Shown piece after piece: positions 45,414-53,447 of a stretch of DNA of 64,000 nucleotides. The notes below the pieces were generated by a model. It was not told the DNA's origin, searched no databases, and saw only the letters and a program-made list of their open reading frames with translations. The stretch lies in NCBI RefSeq assembly GCF_000429765.1, contig NZ_AUCM01000012.1, positions 36,604-100,603 on the forward strand, in the 5' to 3' direction. The DNA comes from Gemmobacter nectariphilus DSM 15620 (lineage in GTDB: Bacteria; Pseudomonadota; Alphaproteobacteria; Rhodobacterales; Rhodobacteraceae). Numbering within the stretch: position 1 is the first letter of the stretch; each line of letters begins with the position of its first letter. A program made the position numbers and the translations under genes.

Positions 45414-46826
45414 GTGGCCGAGTTCTTCAACGAAATGTTCCAGAAAGGGCAGGTTCGCCCGCCCTATGCCCGGCTTCAGGACTGGGTGGCGGCCATGCCG
45501 GCCGAGCTGCGCCAGATGAAGCAGGCCGAGGCCGAGGAGCTGTTCCGCCGCATCGGCATCACCTTTGCCGTCTATGGCGAAGGGGGCGATCCGGACCGGC
45601 TGATCCCGTTCGACATGTTCCCGCGGGTTTTCACCAACCAAGAATGGACCCGGCTGGAACGCGGCATCAAGCAGCGGGCGCGCGCGCTGAACGCCTTTCT
45701 GGCCGATGTCTATGACCGGGGCGAGATCGTGCGCGCAGGGCGCATCCCCTCGCGGCTGGTCTATTGCAACGAGGCCTATGAAAAGGCCGTCGCAGGCATC
45801 AAGCCGCCCAAGGGCGTGTTCAGCCATATCGTCGGCATCGACCTTGTGCGCACCGGGCCGGACGAGTTCTATGTGCTCGAGGACAATTGCCGCACCCCGT
45901 CGGGCGTGTCCTACATGCTGGAAAACCGCGAGATCATGATGCGGATGTTCCCTGACATCTTCCGGGAAAATCGCATCCAGCCGGTCGATGGCTATCCCGA
46001 GGCGCTGCGGCGCACGCTGGCCTCGGTCGCGCCGATGAAATGCGACCGCGAGCCGAATGTGGTGATCCTGACGCCAGGGCATTTCAACAGCGCCTATTAC
46101 GAACATTCCTTCCTGGCCGACCTCATGGGGGTCGAGCTGGTCGAGGGACAGGATCTGTTCGTCGAGGGCGAGTTCGTCTGGATGCGCACCACCGAAGGCC
46201 CGAAGCGGGTGGATGTGATCTACCGGCGCATCGACGACAGCTTCCTTGACCCGCTGTGCTTTCGCCCCGATTCCATGCTGGGCGTGCCGGGCTTGATGGA
46301 TGTCTACCGATCGGGCGGGGTCAGCATCTGTTCGGCGCCGGGCGCGGGTGTGGCCGATGACAAGGCCGTCTATACCTATGTGCCCGAGATGGTCCGGTTC
46401 TATCTGGGCGAAGAGCCGATCTTGCAGAACGTCCCCACCTGGCAATGCCAGAAGGCGGACGATCTGAAATATGTGCTGGAAAACCTGGGCGAGCTGGTGG
46501 TGAAGGAAGTCCATGGCTCGGGCGGGTACGGGATGCTGGTGGGTCCGAAATCGACCACCGAGCAGATCGAGAGCTTCCGCCAGCGTATCGTCAGCGATCC
46601 GGACAACTATATCGCCCAGCCGACGCTGGCCCTGTCGACCGTGCCGACCTTTGTCGAGGAGGGCGTCGCGCCACGGCATGTGGATTTGCGGCCCTATTGC
46701 CTGGTGGGCGAGCGGATCGAGCTGGTGCCGGGCGGGCTGACGCGCGTCGCACTGCGCGAAGGCTCGCTGGTGGTGAACTCGTCGCAAGGCGGGGGGGTCA
46801 AGGATACATGGGTGCTGGCGGAATGA
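45414..46826 (+). CDS. Circularly permuted type 2 ATP-grasp protein
   Basis: A 470-residue protein of the circularly permuted ATP-grasp family (formerly DUF404/DUF407), thought to make peptide-like amide bonds. Recognisable blocks are FSHIVGIDLVRTGPDEFYVL, EDNCRTPSGVSYMLENREI, LTPGHFNSAYYEHSFLADLM and VVKEVHGSGGYGMLVGPKS. The start is GTG at 45414-45416 with a CAGGGGG site. It opens a four-gene set with an alpha-E protein, a transglutaminase-like protein and Anbu, a known association. Confidence 0.92.
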   Translation: MAEFFNEMFQKGQVRPPYARLQDWVAAMPAELRQMKQAEAEELFRRIGITFAVYGEGGDPDRLIPFDMFPRVFTNQEWTRLERGIKQRARALNAFLADVYDRGEIVRAGRIPSRLVYCNEAYEKAVAGIKPPKGVFSHIVGIDLVRTGPDEFYVLEDNCRTPSGVSYMLENREIMMRMFPDIFRENRIQPVDGYPEALRRTLASVAPMKCDREPNVVILTPGHFNSAYYEHSFLADLMGVELVEGQDLFVEGEFVWMRTTEGPKRVDVIYRRIDDSFLDPLCFRPDSMLGVPGLMDVYRSGGVSICSAPGAGVADDKAVYTYVPEMVRFYLGEEPILQNVPTWQCQKADDLKYVLENLGELVVKEVHGSGGYGMLVGPKSTTEQIESFRQRIVSDPDNYIAQPTLALSTVPTFVEEGVAPRHVDLRPYCLVGERIELVPGGLTRVALREGSLVVNSSQGGGVKDTWVLAE

Positions 46827-46860
46827 TGCATGCGGCCTGCAAGCTGACGCGGTCGGCAGC

Positions 46861-46911
46861 GGGGGCTTCGCGCCCCCGCACCCCCGCGGGATATTTGTGG
46901 ACAGATGAAAG
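46861..46911 (+). repeat. Intergenic GGATATTT repeat, copy 13
   Basis: Hairpin GGGGGCTTCGCGCCCCC, then GCACCCCCGCGGGATATTT and TGGACAGATGAAAG. It sits inside the Anbu operon, in the transcribed direction, between the ATP-grasp and alpha-E genes, and is nearly identical to copy 1. Confidence 0.8.
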
Positions 46912-46935
46912 GGCGGCCGGGCGCGGGGGGGTAGC

Positions 46936-47889
46936 ATGCTGAGCCGGACGGCTGATAACCTCTACTGGCTGGCGCGCTATATGGAGCGGGCCGAGACAGC
47001 GGCGCGGGCGCTGGAGGTCGGCGCGCGGATCGCGCTGCTGCCCAATGCCGGGCAAGGCTATCGCAACGAATGGGACGCGCTGTTGCAGGCAGGTGGCAGC
47101 GCCGACGAATTCGCCCGCAAATACGGCGAGGCGGTGCAGCGCAACATTGAAAGCCATCTGTTCTTTGATCGCGACAATCCCGGATCGGTTGCCAGCTGCA
47201 TCACCCGGGCGCGCGAGAACGGGCGGATCGTGCGGACCGCGCTGTCGGTCCAGGTGTGGGACGCGCTGAACACCGCCTTTCAGGAATTGCGCCAGCTGGA
47301 GCGCACCCCGCGCAGCGATCTGTCGTCGTTCACGCTGACCGAATGGACGCTGCGCCATGCCGCGCTTGTGCGCGGGGCCATCGATGCGACCTTGCTGCGC
47401 AATGATGGCCACGACTTCCTGAATCTTGGCTTTCTGCTCGAGCGGGCGGATAATACGGCCCGGCTGCTGGACGTGAAGTATTATGTCCTGCTGCCGCGGG
47501 CGGACTTTGTCGGATCGGGGCTGGACAATTACCAGTGGACGACGCTGCTGCGGGCAATGTCCTCGCATCGGGCGTTCCACTGGGCCTATGGCGGCGAGGT
47601 GACGGCGGCGAAGATCGCGCATTTCCTGATCCTCAACAGCCAGTGCCCGCGTTCGCTGATCACTTGCGCCGAAGGGGCGATGCTGCATCTTGACCGGCTG
47701 GCGCGGCGCTATCATCGTTCGGGTCCGGCGCAGGATCTGGCGCGCGGGATGCTGGGGGAGCTGGCCGAGATGAAGGTCGAGGACATCTTCGAGGAAGGGA
47801 TGCACGAGTTCCTGACGCGGTTCATCGGTGAGGTGTCGGGGATCGGCCAGGCCGTGCATGACGCCTATCTGAGCGGGGATGTGCGATGA
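46936..47889 (+). CDS. Alpha-E domain protein (DUF403)
   Basis: A 317-residue, mostly helical protein of the alpha-E (DUF403) family, named for glutamate-rich helices. Hallmarks are SRTADNLYWLARYMERAETAAR at the N-terminus and NLGFLLERADNTARLLDVKYY. Its biochemical role is unknown; it is nearly always encoded with a circularly permuted ATP-grasp protein and a transglutaminase. The start follows the repeat; the end overlaps the transglutaminase start by 4 bp. Confidence 0.92.
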   Translation: MLSRTADNLYWLARYMERAETAARALEVGARIALLPNAGQGYRNEWDALLQAGGSADEFARKYGEAVQRNIESHLFFDRDNPGSVASCITRARENGRIVRTALSVQVWDALNTAFQELRQLERTPRSDLSSFTLTEWTLRHAALVRGAIDATLLRNDGHDFLNLGFLLERADNTARLLDVKYYVLLPRADFVGSGLDNYQWTTLLRAMSSHRAFHWAYGGEVTAAKIAHFLILNSQCPRSLITCAEGAMLHLDRLARRYHRSGPAQDLARGMLGELAEMKVEDIFEEGMHEFLTRFIGEVSGIGQAVHDAYLSGDVR

Positions 47890-48710
47890 GGCTCTCGGTC
47901 GAGCATGTGACGCATTACCGCTATGACCAGCCGGTGCGGGCGGCCGTGCAAAGCCACCGGCTGCAGCCGTCCAGTTGCGATGGGCAGCGGGTCATCGCGT
48001 GGGAGGTCGACGTCTCGGGCGGGGTCCGGGGCGGGGGCTTCCGCGACGGGGCGGGCGACTGGGTGCAGGGCTGGACGGTGGCCGGTCCGGTTTCGGACAT
48101 CACGGTGACGGTGCGCGGCGTGGTGGAAACCACGGATATGGCGGGCGTTCTGCGCGGGCACCGGGAAACGGTCCCCGCCATGGCCTATCTGCGCGAGACG
48201 GCCCCGACCTGGGCCGATTCCGGGCTCAAGGCGCTGGCCCGATCGGTGACGGCGCCTGACCGACTGTCGCTGGCGCATGGCCTGTCGGCCATCGTGGCCG
48301 AGGCGATCGCCTATCGTCCCGGCTCCACCGATCCGCATACCACCGCCGCCGAGGCACTGGCGCAAGGCGAAGGGGTTTGCCAGGACCATGCCCATGCGCT
48401 GATCGCCTGCGCACGGGTGCGCGAGATGCCGGGGCGCTATGTCTCGGGCTATCTGCTGGCCGATGCCGATGGCAAGACCCACGAGGCGGCCCATGCCTGG
48501 GCCGAACTGTGGGTCGAGGGGCTGGGCTGGGTCGGGTTCGATCCTGCCAACCGCTGCTGCCCGGATGAGCGCTACATCCGGCTGGGATCGGGGTTCGATG
48601 CCCGCGATGCCGCGCCGATCCGGGGCATCGCCCGTGGTCCTGGCGAGGAAACCATGGATGTGACGGTCGCGGTTCAGGCCGTGCAATCGTCGCAGCAGTC
48701 GCAGCAATAA
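47886..48710 (+). CDS. Transglutaminase-like cysteine protease family protein
   Basis: A 274-residue protein with an N-terminal bacterial transglutaminase-like domain (LSVEHVTHYRYDQPVRAAVQ) and a papain-like core. The catalytic triad is C165 (GEGVCQDHAH), H203 (THEAAHAWAELW) and D219 (WVGFDPANRC). Such proteins may act as peptidases or amide-forming enzymes. The C-terminus ends in a short glutamine/serine run (VQSSQQSQQ). It overlaps the alpha-E gene and precedes Anbu by 125 bp. Confidence 0.9.
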   Translation: MRLSVEHVTHYRYDQPVRAAVQSHRLQPSSCDGQRVIAWEVDVSGGVRGGGFRDGAGDWVQGWTVAGPVSDITVTVRGVVETTDMAGVLRGHRETVPAMAYLRETAPTWADSGLKALARSVTAPDRLSLAHGLSAIVAEAIAYRPGSTDPHTTAAEALAQGEGVCQDHAHALIACARVREMPGRYVSGYLLADADGKTHEAAHAWAELWVEGLGWVGFDPANRCCPDERYIRLGSGFDARDAAPIRGIARGPGEETMDVTVAVQAVQSSQQSQQ

Positions 48711-48835
48711 GGATCGGCAGGCCTGCAACAGCGCTGGTATTTCCGGCGCGGTGCCGGGGCGCGCCTGCCGGGCCTGTTTCCGCGCCGCAGAAATGCGGTT
48801 AGATCCTGCATGGGAACAGAATCGGATTTGTGACG

Positions 48836-49561
48836 ATGACCTACTGCGTCGGCCTGCTGCTGAACAAGGGAATGGTGCTGCTGTCGGATACCCGCACCAA
48901 TGCCGGGCTCGACAACATCGCCACCTATCGCAAGATGTTCACCTTTGAGGTGCCGGGCGAGCGGGTGATCGTCATCATGACCGCCGGCAGCCTGTCGGTG
49001 ACGCAGACCACCATTGCCCGGCTGCGCGACATGAACGATTCGCCCGATGCGGATTCGACCAATTGCATCCTCAAGGCCCCCACCATGCTGGCCGTGGCCG
49101 AGATCGTCGGCTCGACCCTTGCCAAGGTGCGCGGCGAGATTCAGGAAAAGCTGTCGGCCATGGGCCAGGGTGCCAGCGCCAGCATGATCGTCGCCGGCCA
49201 GCGCAAGGGCGGCGGGATGCGGATGTTCCTGATCTACCCCGAGGGGAATTTCATCGAGGCGACCGAGGACACCCCCTTCCTGCAGATCGGCGAGCACAAG
49301 TACGGCAAGCCGATCCTTGACCGCGTCGTCACGCCCGCAACCAGCCTGCTGGACGCGCAAAAAGCCGTGCTGCTGAGCATGGATTCGACGCTGCGGTCCA
49401 ACCTGTCGGTCGGCATGCCGCTTGATCTGTGCGTGATCGAAAAGGACACGCTCGAGGTTGGCATGACGCGGCGGATCGAGGCCGGCGACAACGATTTCCG
49501 CGCCATGTCCGAGGCCTGGTCGAACGCGCTGCGCGACGGGTTCCAGAAAATCGAGATCTAG
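48836..49561 (+). CDS. Anbu, proteasome-like peptidase
   Basis: Anbu is a bacterial homologue of proteasome beta subunits that assembles into open helical rings; its substrate is unknown. The 241-residue protein starts TYCVGLLLNKGMVLLSDTRT after the initiator methionine, so Thr would be the N-terminal nucleophile once Met is removed. SDTRTNAGLDNIA and IMTAGSLSVTQTTIARL are family signatures. I chose the ATG at 48836 over a GTG two codons upstream because it puts Thr at position 2. The last gene of the ATP-grasp, alpha-E, transglutaminase set. Confidence 0.92.
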   Translation: MTYCVGLLLNKGMVLLSDTRTNAGLDNIATYRKMFTFEVPGERVIVIMTAGSLSVTQTTIARLRDMNDSPDADSTNCILKAPTMLAVAEIVGSTLAKVRGEIQEKLSAMGQGASASMIVAGQRKGGGMRMFLIYPEGNFIEATEDTPFLQIGEHKYGKPILDRVVTPATSLLDAQKAVLLSMDSTLRSNLSVGMPLDLCVIEKDTLEVGMTRRIEAGDNDFRAMSEAWSNALRDGFQKIEI

Positions 49562-50137
49562 CTGCGCGATGTTCGGCTCTGGCATCCGGCGGATCAGCCA
49601 GGGAACGCATCGATCCGGCCCTGATGGCCGGATTTCGCGTTCGCCCTGCCCCATGGTCTTGCCGCGTTCATGACAAGGCTGCCTTCAGTTGATCGTGGCC
49701 GGGTCTGTGCCGGGCAAACATGGCGGGCGCATAGCCCTGATAAGCAATCGTCCTCGCGGCACCTGCGCGCCTGAATGGCCCCGAAGTCTTGTGGGCACCT
49801 TCGCACGTCATATTTTGCCGCCGTTCGCACGTGACGGGCGCCAAGGCGCTTGCCCCGATCAGCAAGCAACCGCTGACCGCCGCCCGACTGGATGGGATCA
49901 TGGCATGGCGAAATCGTGCAGGATGCGCCCAGGCTTGCCATGGCGGCCCTTGCACCTCCGTTCCTCGGCGAGTGCGAAGACCCCGAGATCGCGCAGAAGA
50001 CCCGACTGATATCCCTGCGCGGCGCGAGCGGCGAGTGCTGGCAAGACCAGGCAGTTCCCCGATCGCCCACCGTGCAAGAACGAGAAGAGCCCCCTTGCAG
50101 GGGCTTGCTCGTAAATCTCTGGATTATCAGGGATTTC
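49562..50137. other. Gene-free stretch between the Anbu operon and the island
   Basis: No credible gene is seen. A hairpin ATCCGGCC/GGCCGGAT (49613-49633) followed by TT may end the Anbu transcript. The tRNA terminator described below is at the right end. G+C drops somewhat toward the island. Confidence 0.5.
50088..50105 (-). terminator. Terminator of the tRNA-Asn gene, stranded at the island edge
   Basis: On the minus strand: AGCCCC / GGGGCT stem with a TGCAAG loop, followed by the pyrimidine-rich CTTCTCGTTCTT. It lies 33 bp past the tRNA 3' end, in the tRNA's direction, which marks the left flank as original chromosome. Confidence 0.65.
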
Positions 50138-50181
50138 TGGCTCCGGCGGTAGGGATCGAACCTACGACCAATTGATTAACA
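50138..50181 (-). repeat. Left attachment site: displaced 3' part of tRNA-Asn
   Basis: On the minus strand the 44 bp read from the anticodon region (TGTTAA, anticodon GTT) through the T arm GTAGG-TTCGATC-CCTAC to the acceptor end CGCCGGAGCCA. Sequence beyond position 50181 cannot pair to make the 5' half of a tRNA. Integration at tRNA 3' ends leaves such a fragment at one end and a rebuilt tRNA at the other. Here the 5' half should lie at the right end of the element, outside the window. Confidence 0.8.
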
Positions 50182-50351
50182 TTAGAAGATTTTCGCGTTT
50201 CCGACATTATCGGAAAGTAACGATCTGCCAGAATGGCGGCGCATAACCCATTATTATATTGCACAAAATCGGTAAACATGCGTTTCTCATGGTAACGGAG
50301 GGTTCCGCCTACTCTGTTCCCCAGTTTGTTCCCCAGAAGGACCATTTGATT

Positions 50352-51599
50352 ATGAAGCTCAGCGCCCAGCTGGTGGACAAACTCCAGCCAACCGATCGGC
50401 GACAGGAGATCCCTGACGACCTCTGCACCGGCCTTTATCTCGTGGTCCAGCCGACCGGGAAAAAGGGCTGGCAGGTCAGGTATCGTCACGGCGGCACCCA
50501 TCGCCGGATGACCCTTGGCCCCTACCCTGTCCTGTCGCTGGCCGAGGCCCGCGCACGGGCACGCAACGCACTGGCGGCAGCGACCGAAGGACGCGACCCG
50601 GCGGCCGAAGTCAAGGCGGCCAAAGCCCCCAAGCCCGAGAGCGACCGCGACAAGGTGAAGGCCCTGATCGACCAGTTCGACCGGCGCCACCTGTCCACGA
50701 TCAAAAGCGGCAAGACCGTGCGCCAGCAACTCTACCTGCACGTCATTCCCAAGTGGGGCGAGCGCGACATAAACACCATCACCCGGCGCGACGTGGTGGA
50801 CCTGCTGGATGGTCTGGTGGATGCCGGCACGCCCACGGCCGCAAACCGGATGCGCGCCTATCTGTCCAAGTTCTTCGGCTGGTGCGCGGATCGCGACGTG
50901 ATCGAGGTTCCGCCCACGCTCAAGGTCAAGGCCCCCGTCAAGGAACGCAGCCGCGAGCGGGTGCTGTCGGATGACGAAATCCGCTGGTTCTGGGCCGCCT
51001 GCGAGGCAACGGGCTACCCCTGGGGACCACTGGGCAAGGCCCTGCTGCTGACCGGCCAGCGCCTGGGCGAGGTCACCGCAATGTCAGATGCCGAGATACA
51101 TGGGGACACATGGCACCTGGCCTCGACCCGCACCAAGAACGGCCGGGCGCATGACGTGCCGCTGTCCCCTGCCCTGCGCGCGGTGCTGGACGGCATCACC
51201 CGCGTGGCCGATGACAAGGGCAAGGTGCATTTCATCTTCACGACCACGGGCACCACACCCGTTTCAGGCTTCCGCAAGGCGATGCGGCACCTGGCCGATG
51301 CGATGGCAGCCGCAGCCGAGAAGGAACGTGGCGAGCCGGTGGCGATCCCGCATTGGACGTTCCACGATCTGCGGCGCACCATGGCCACCCGGATGGCGCG
51401 GCTGGGCATCCCCGTGCGCGTCACCGAAGCCGTCCTGAACCACGTCAGCGGCACCGGGGGCGGCATTGTCGCGGTCTACCAGCGGCACGACTATGCCGAC
51501 GAAAAGCGCCACGCGCTGGACGCCTGGGCGCGGCTGCTGGCCGAGCTGGTCGAGGGCACGGCGGGGAACGTGATCAGGCTGCGGATGATGCCGAGCTAG
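50352..51599 (+). CDS. int: Tyrosine-family site-specific integrase
   Basis: A 415-residue integrase of the P4-like type with an N-terminal arm-binding domain (DUF4102-like, KGWQVRYRHGGTHRRMTLGP), a core-binding SAM-like domain and a catalytic domain. The catalytic residues are R237 (TGQRLGEV), H338 and R341 (HDLRRT), H364 (NHVSG) and Y376 (VAVYQRHDY). It should catalyse insertion at the tRNA-Asn site 170 bp upstream. The ATG at 50352 gives the usual start; an ATG at 50289 is possible. Confidence 0.93.
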   Translation: MKLSAQLVDKLQPTDRRQEIPDDLCTGLYLVVQPTGKKGWQVRYRHGGTHRRMTLGPYPVLSLAEARARARNALAAATEGRDPAAEVKAAKAPKPESDRDKVKALIDQFDRRHLSTIKSGKTVRQQLYLHVIPKWGERDINTITRRDVVDLLDGLVDAGTPTAANRMRAYLSKFFGWCADRDVIEVPPTLKVKAPVKERSRERVLSDDEIRWFWAACEATGYPWGPLGKALLLTGQRLGEVTAMSDAEIHGDTWHLASTRTKNGRAHDVPLSPALRAVLDGITRVADDKGKVHFIFTTTGTTPVSGFRKAMRHLADAMAAAAEKERGEPVAIPHWTFHDLRRTMATRMARLGIPVRVTEAVLNHVSGTGGGIVAVYQRHDYADEKRHALDAWARLLAELVEGTAGNVIRLRMMPS

Positions 51600-52116
51600 C
51601 TGCCGCTTCGGCCTTAATTGCTTCGTAAGTGCTGATGACACTTGCGCGGTCAAGGACCATGAACGGCGTGCTGCTGTCCGATATACTGACGAAGGCCCAC
51701 CTCTTGAAGAATCGCTCTGCATCCGCGTTCGCAGCATTCAGGGACAGGGCGAAGATCCTGCCGAACTTGTTCATGGTTTCGGCCGCGATAGCGAACACAT
51801 CCACCATCAGTGTGGTGGAATGCTTCTTCTTCTGGTGGTTCGAATGAACCGCAAGGTGATCGAGATACAGAAATGTCTGATCACCAGCGTAAACCGACTC
51901 TGTGTCAATCATCTCGCCGGCCGCAGGAACCTTCACTGACATGCTGTGAAAGCCCAGAACGTCGTCACCATCATAGAGCACCCGAACGCGGCACTCTGGC
52001 AGGGCCTTGTGATGGACCTTGTATGCCTTCTTCCCGAACTTCTCGATGTCCCGATAGCCACAACGAAAACTGGCCAGACAGTAGGGGCCCCGCACCTCTT
52101 CAATGATCTGTGACAT
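51574..52116 (-). CDS. Divergent GNAT-like acetyltransferase domain protein, possible toxin
   Basis: A 180-residue protein that I place tentatively in the GNAT fold: CGYRDIEKFGKKAYKVHHKA near the start, VLYDGDDVLGFHSMSVKVPA as the beta2-beta3 region, FLYLDHLAVHSNHQKKKHST as beta4-alpha3, and NADAERFFKRWAFV near the end. The order of elements matches tRNA-acetylating toxins of the TacT type, but the CoA-binding (Q/R)xxGxG loop is replaced by HQKKKHST, so activity is uncertain. It overlaps the integrase end by 26 bp on the opposite strand and follows a small basic protein gene. G+C is below the neighbours. Confidence 0.5.
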   Translation of the reverse strand: MSQIIEEVRGPYCLASFRCGYRDIEKFGKKAYKVHHKALPECRVRVLYDGDDVLGFHSMSVKVPAAGEMIDTESVYAGDQTFLYLDHLAVHSNHQKKKHSTTLMVDVFAIAAETMNKFGRIFALSLNAANADAERFFKRWAFVSISDSSTPFMVLDRASVISTYEAIKAEAAASSASSAA

Positions 52117-52132
52117 GCGGGGCAGACGTGCC

Positions 52133-52360
52133 TTAGCGGGCGCGGTGGACGGTGTTAAAGGACTTCGCCGCGCTCTTCAGGAGGGCCGCGTTTGGCGTCA
52201 GCGAGCCGCCGCGAGCCTTCTTCGCATCGCGAATCGCCGTCTTGAGAAACTTGTCCGTAATGATCTTCGTGAACATGCGCCGCCCGAGGACGGGCGCGAT
52301 CAGCACATCATCCACCCAAGCCTTCAGCTTGATTCCATGCGGTTTTTTCACGGCGGCCAT
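52133..52360 (-). CDS. Small basic protein upstream of the GNAT-like gene, possible antitoxin
   Basis: A 75-residue lysine- and arginine-rich protein (for example KFLKTAIRDAKKARGGSL) with no domain that I recognise; it is not an obvious ribbon-helix-helix antitoxin. A GAGAGG ribosome site precedes the ATG. The GNAT-like gene begins 16 bp after its stop, so the two are one operon. Its small size, position and the palindromes over the promoter fit an autoregulating antitoxin or a small DNA-binding protein, but that is inference. Confidence 0.5.
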   Translation of the reverse strand: MAAVKKPHGIKLKAWVDDVLIAPVLGRRMFTKIITDKFLKTAIRDAKKARGGSLTPNAALLKSAAKSFNTVHRAR

Positions 52361-52395
52361 GTCAGCCTCTCACAACTCTTCGAACTGGACGGGAA

Positions 52396-52450
52396 CTTGA
52401 CGTCAAGAAATCTTTCTTCCCCACTATCGCCGACATAGTGTCCGGATCAA
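52396..52450 (-). promoter_or_regulatory. Promoter and palindromes of the basic-protein/GNAT-like operon
   Basis: On the minus strand: TTGATC (52450-52445), 16 bp, GATAGT (52428-52423). The -10 region lies within the inverted repeat CACTAT-CGCCGAC-ATAGTG (52422-52440), and a perfect 12-bp palindrome CTTGACGTCAAG (52396-52407) sits just downstream. This is a layout expected for negative autoregulation. Confidence 0.5.
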
Positions 52451-52602
52451 GTGAAATGAACCTCATTGCTCAACATCGTTACTCTTGACAGTCTGACAAA
52501 GCGTAAACTGTGCGGGCGCGATTCGGTTCCTCTGGGGCTGGGTGCGCACGGGCGGGACTACGGTTACCATAGCGCTGCCCGGCAGGAAACCGGGGGCTGC
52601 CC

Positions 52603-52785
52603 GTGGCGACCAAGTGTGCAGGCGAGCGACCGAGCTTCCGCAATAACCGGGTATTGCGCTGTCATGCTGTCAGCCCGAGCGAACGCGAGGTCGGGCTTCT
52701 GGTGACGCGGCTGTATGACAGGCAGCTGTTCACCGTCGAGGCGCTGGCGGACTACCTGCGCAACAGGTGCCGCTGGGCCGAGTGA
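52603..52785 (+). CDS. Possible small protein of unknown function
   Basis: A 60-residue frame from a GTG codon (product starts MATKCAGERPSFRN; end reads YDRQLFTVEALADYLRNRC). A GGGGG stretch lies 7 nt upstream. No family is recognised. It may be a chance frame; I include it because the second half looks protein-like. Confidence 0.3.
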   Translation: MATKCAGERPSFRNNRVLRCHAVSPSEREVGLLVTRLYDRQLFTVEALADYLRNRCRWAE

Positions 52786-52919
52786 GTGATCGGGGTAGAT
52801 CAGCCCCCCCCCTGTGGACCACCCCTTGCGGTCTAAGTTCCCGGGTGAAGGGGCTGCGGATTGTCCGGACTAAGATCCGCCGCATCAACCGCGATCACAC
52901 GCGATAGCATCCCGTTTGT

Positions 52920-53321
52920 CTAATCTCTACGGGTTGCCATTTCTCGAAAATATTTCTCAATCATTTCAACGGCGTCCAAACCTGTCAGGAGATCCTGCTG
53001 CTGGTTGAGCTGATCCATTTCCCGCGAAATCCGAAGATACTCGTCTGCGACTTCATGCCACTCTGGCGTGCCCTTTGTGGCGTTCGACAACTCCCAAAGC
53101 TCGTCCAGCTTCGACCTCTTGGCTTGGATCTGATCCTCTAGATCGAGCCACTTTTGAGCCTCCGGCGAGGCTGGCGCAGGATATTTTTCCTCTAGCGTTG
53201 CCACGATCTCGGCGTTCATGCTGCGGTTGTTTGCCTCTGCGGCAGCCTTGATCCTGTCCCGCATCCCGGCTGGCGGGCGAATAACTATTTGCCCAGCCTC
53301 TTCGCGCTTGCTCTTGGTCAT
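52920..53321 (-). CDS. Arc-family ribbon-helix-helix DNA-binding protein
   Basis: A 133-residue regulator with an N-terminal ribbon-helix-helix domain of the Arc/MetJ type (QIVIRPPAGMRDRIKAAAEANNRSMNAEI, residues about 11-40) and a helical, glutamine- and glutamate-rich C-terminus (LRISREMDQLNQQQDLLTGL) that may oligomerise. It is divergent from a second ribbon-helix-helix gene across a 126-bp gap carrying three copies of a 17-bp operator. The pair resembles the arc/mnt arrangement of phage P22. The start at 53319-53321 is chosen. Confidence 0.8.
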   Translation of the reverse strand: MTKSKREEAGQIVIRPPAGMRDRIKAAAEANNRSMNAEIVATLEEKYPAPASPEAQKWLDLEDQIQAKRSKLDELWELSNATKGTPEWHEVADEYLRISREMDQLNQQQDLLTGLDAVEMIEKYFREMATRRD

Positions 53322-53338
53322 TAGAATCCCCCGGGCCA

Positions 53339-53417
53339 CATAGTCACACTTTGTGCCTATATCACCGCTTGACGCAATGCGCACAGAATGTGACTATGCT
53401 CACACAATGTGACCATG
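53339..53417. promoter_or_regulatory. Operator array between two divergent ribbon-helix-helix genes
   Basis: Three copies of the 17-mer CACA-n-A-(A/G)-TGTGAC-(T/C)-ATG: inverted at 53339-53355 and direct at 53382-53398 and 53401-53417. The two direct copies are 19 bp apart. The inverted copy is the reverse complement CACAAAGTGTGACTATG. A TTGACG box at 53369 with GACTAT at 53392 may be a plus-strand promoter overlapped by the second copy. Confidence 0.72.
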
Positions 53418-53447
53418 TTGGGGCATTGTTCAGCCCAAGAGGTGACT

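Larger units (their letters stand above)
52361..52919. other. Mostly gene-free stretch of the island's left arm
   Basis: It holds the palindromes and promoter of the minus-strand pair (given separately) and one weak small reading frame at 52603. Otherwise I see no gene. It separates the basic-protein gene from the first ribbon-helix-helix gene. Confidence 0.45.

Noticed and set aside
50138..50250. Complete tRNA-Asn gene on the minus strand
   Set aside because: Only the sequence from the anticodon to the acceptor end is present; the sequence that should form the 5' half cannot pair with it.
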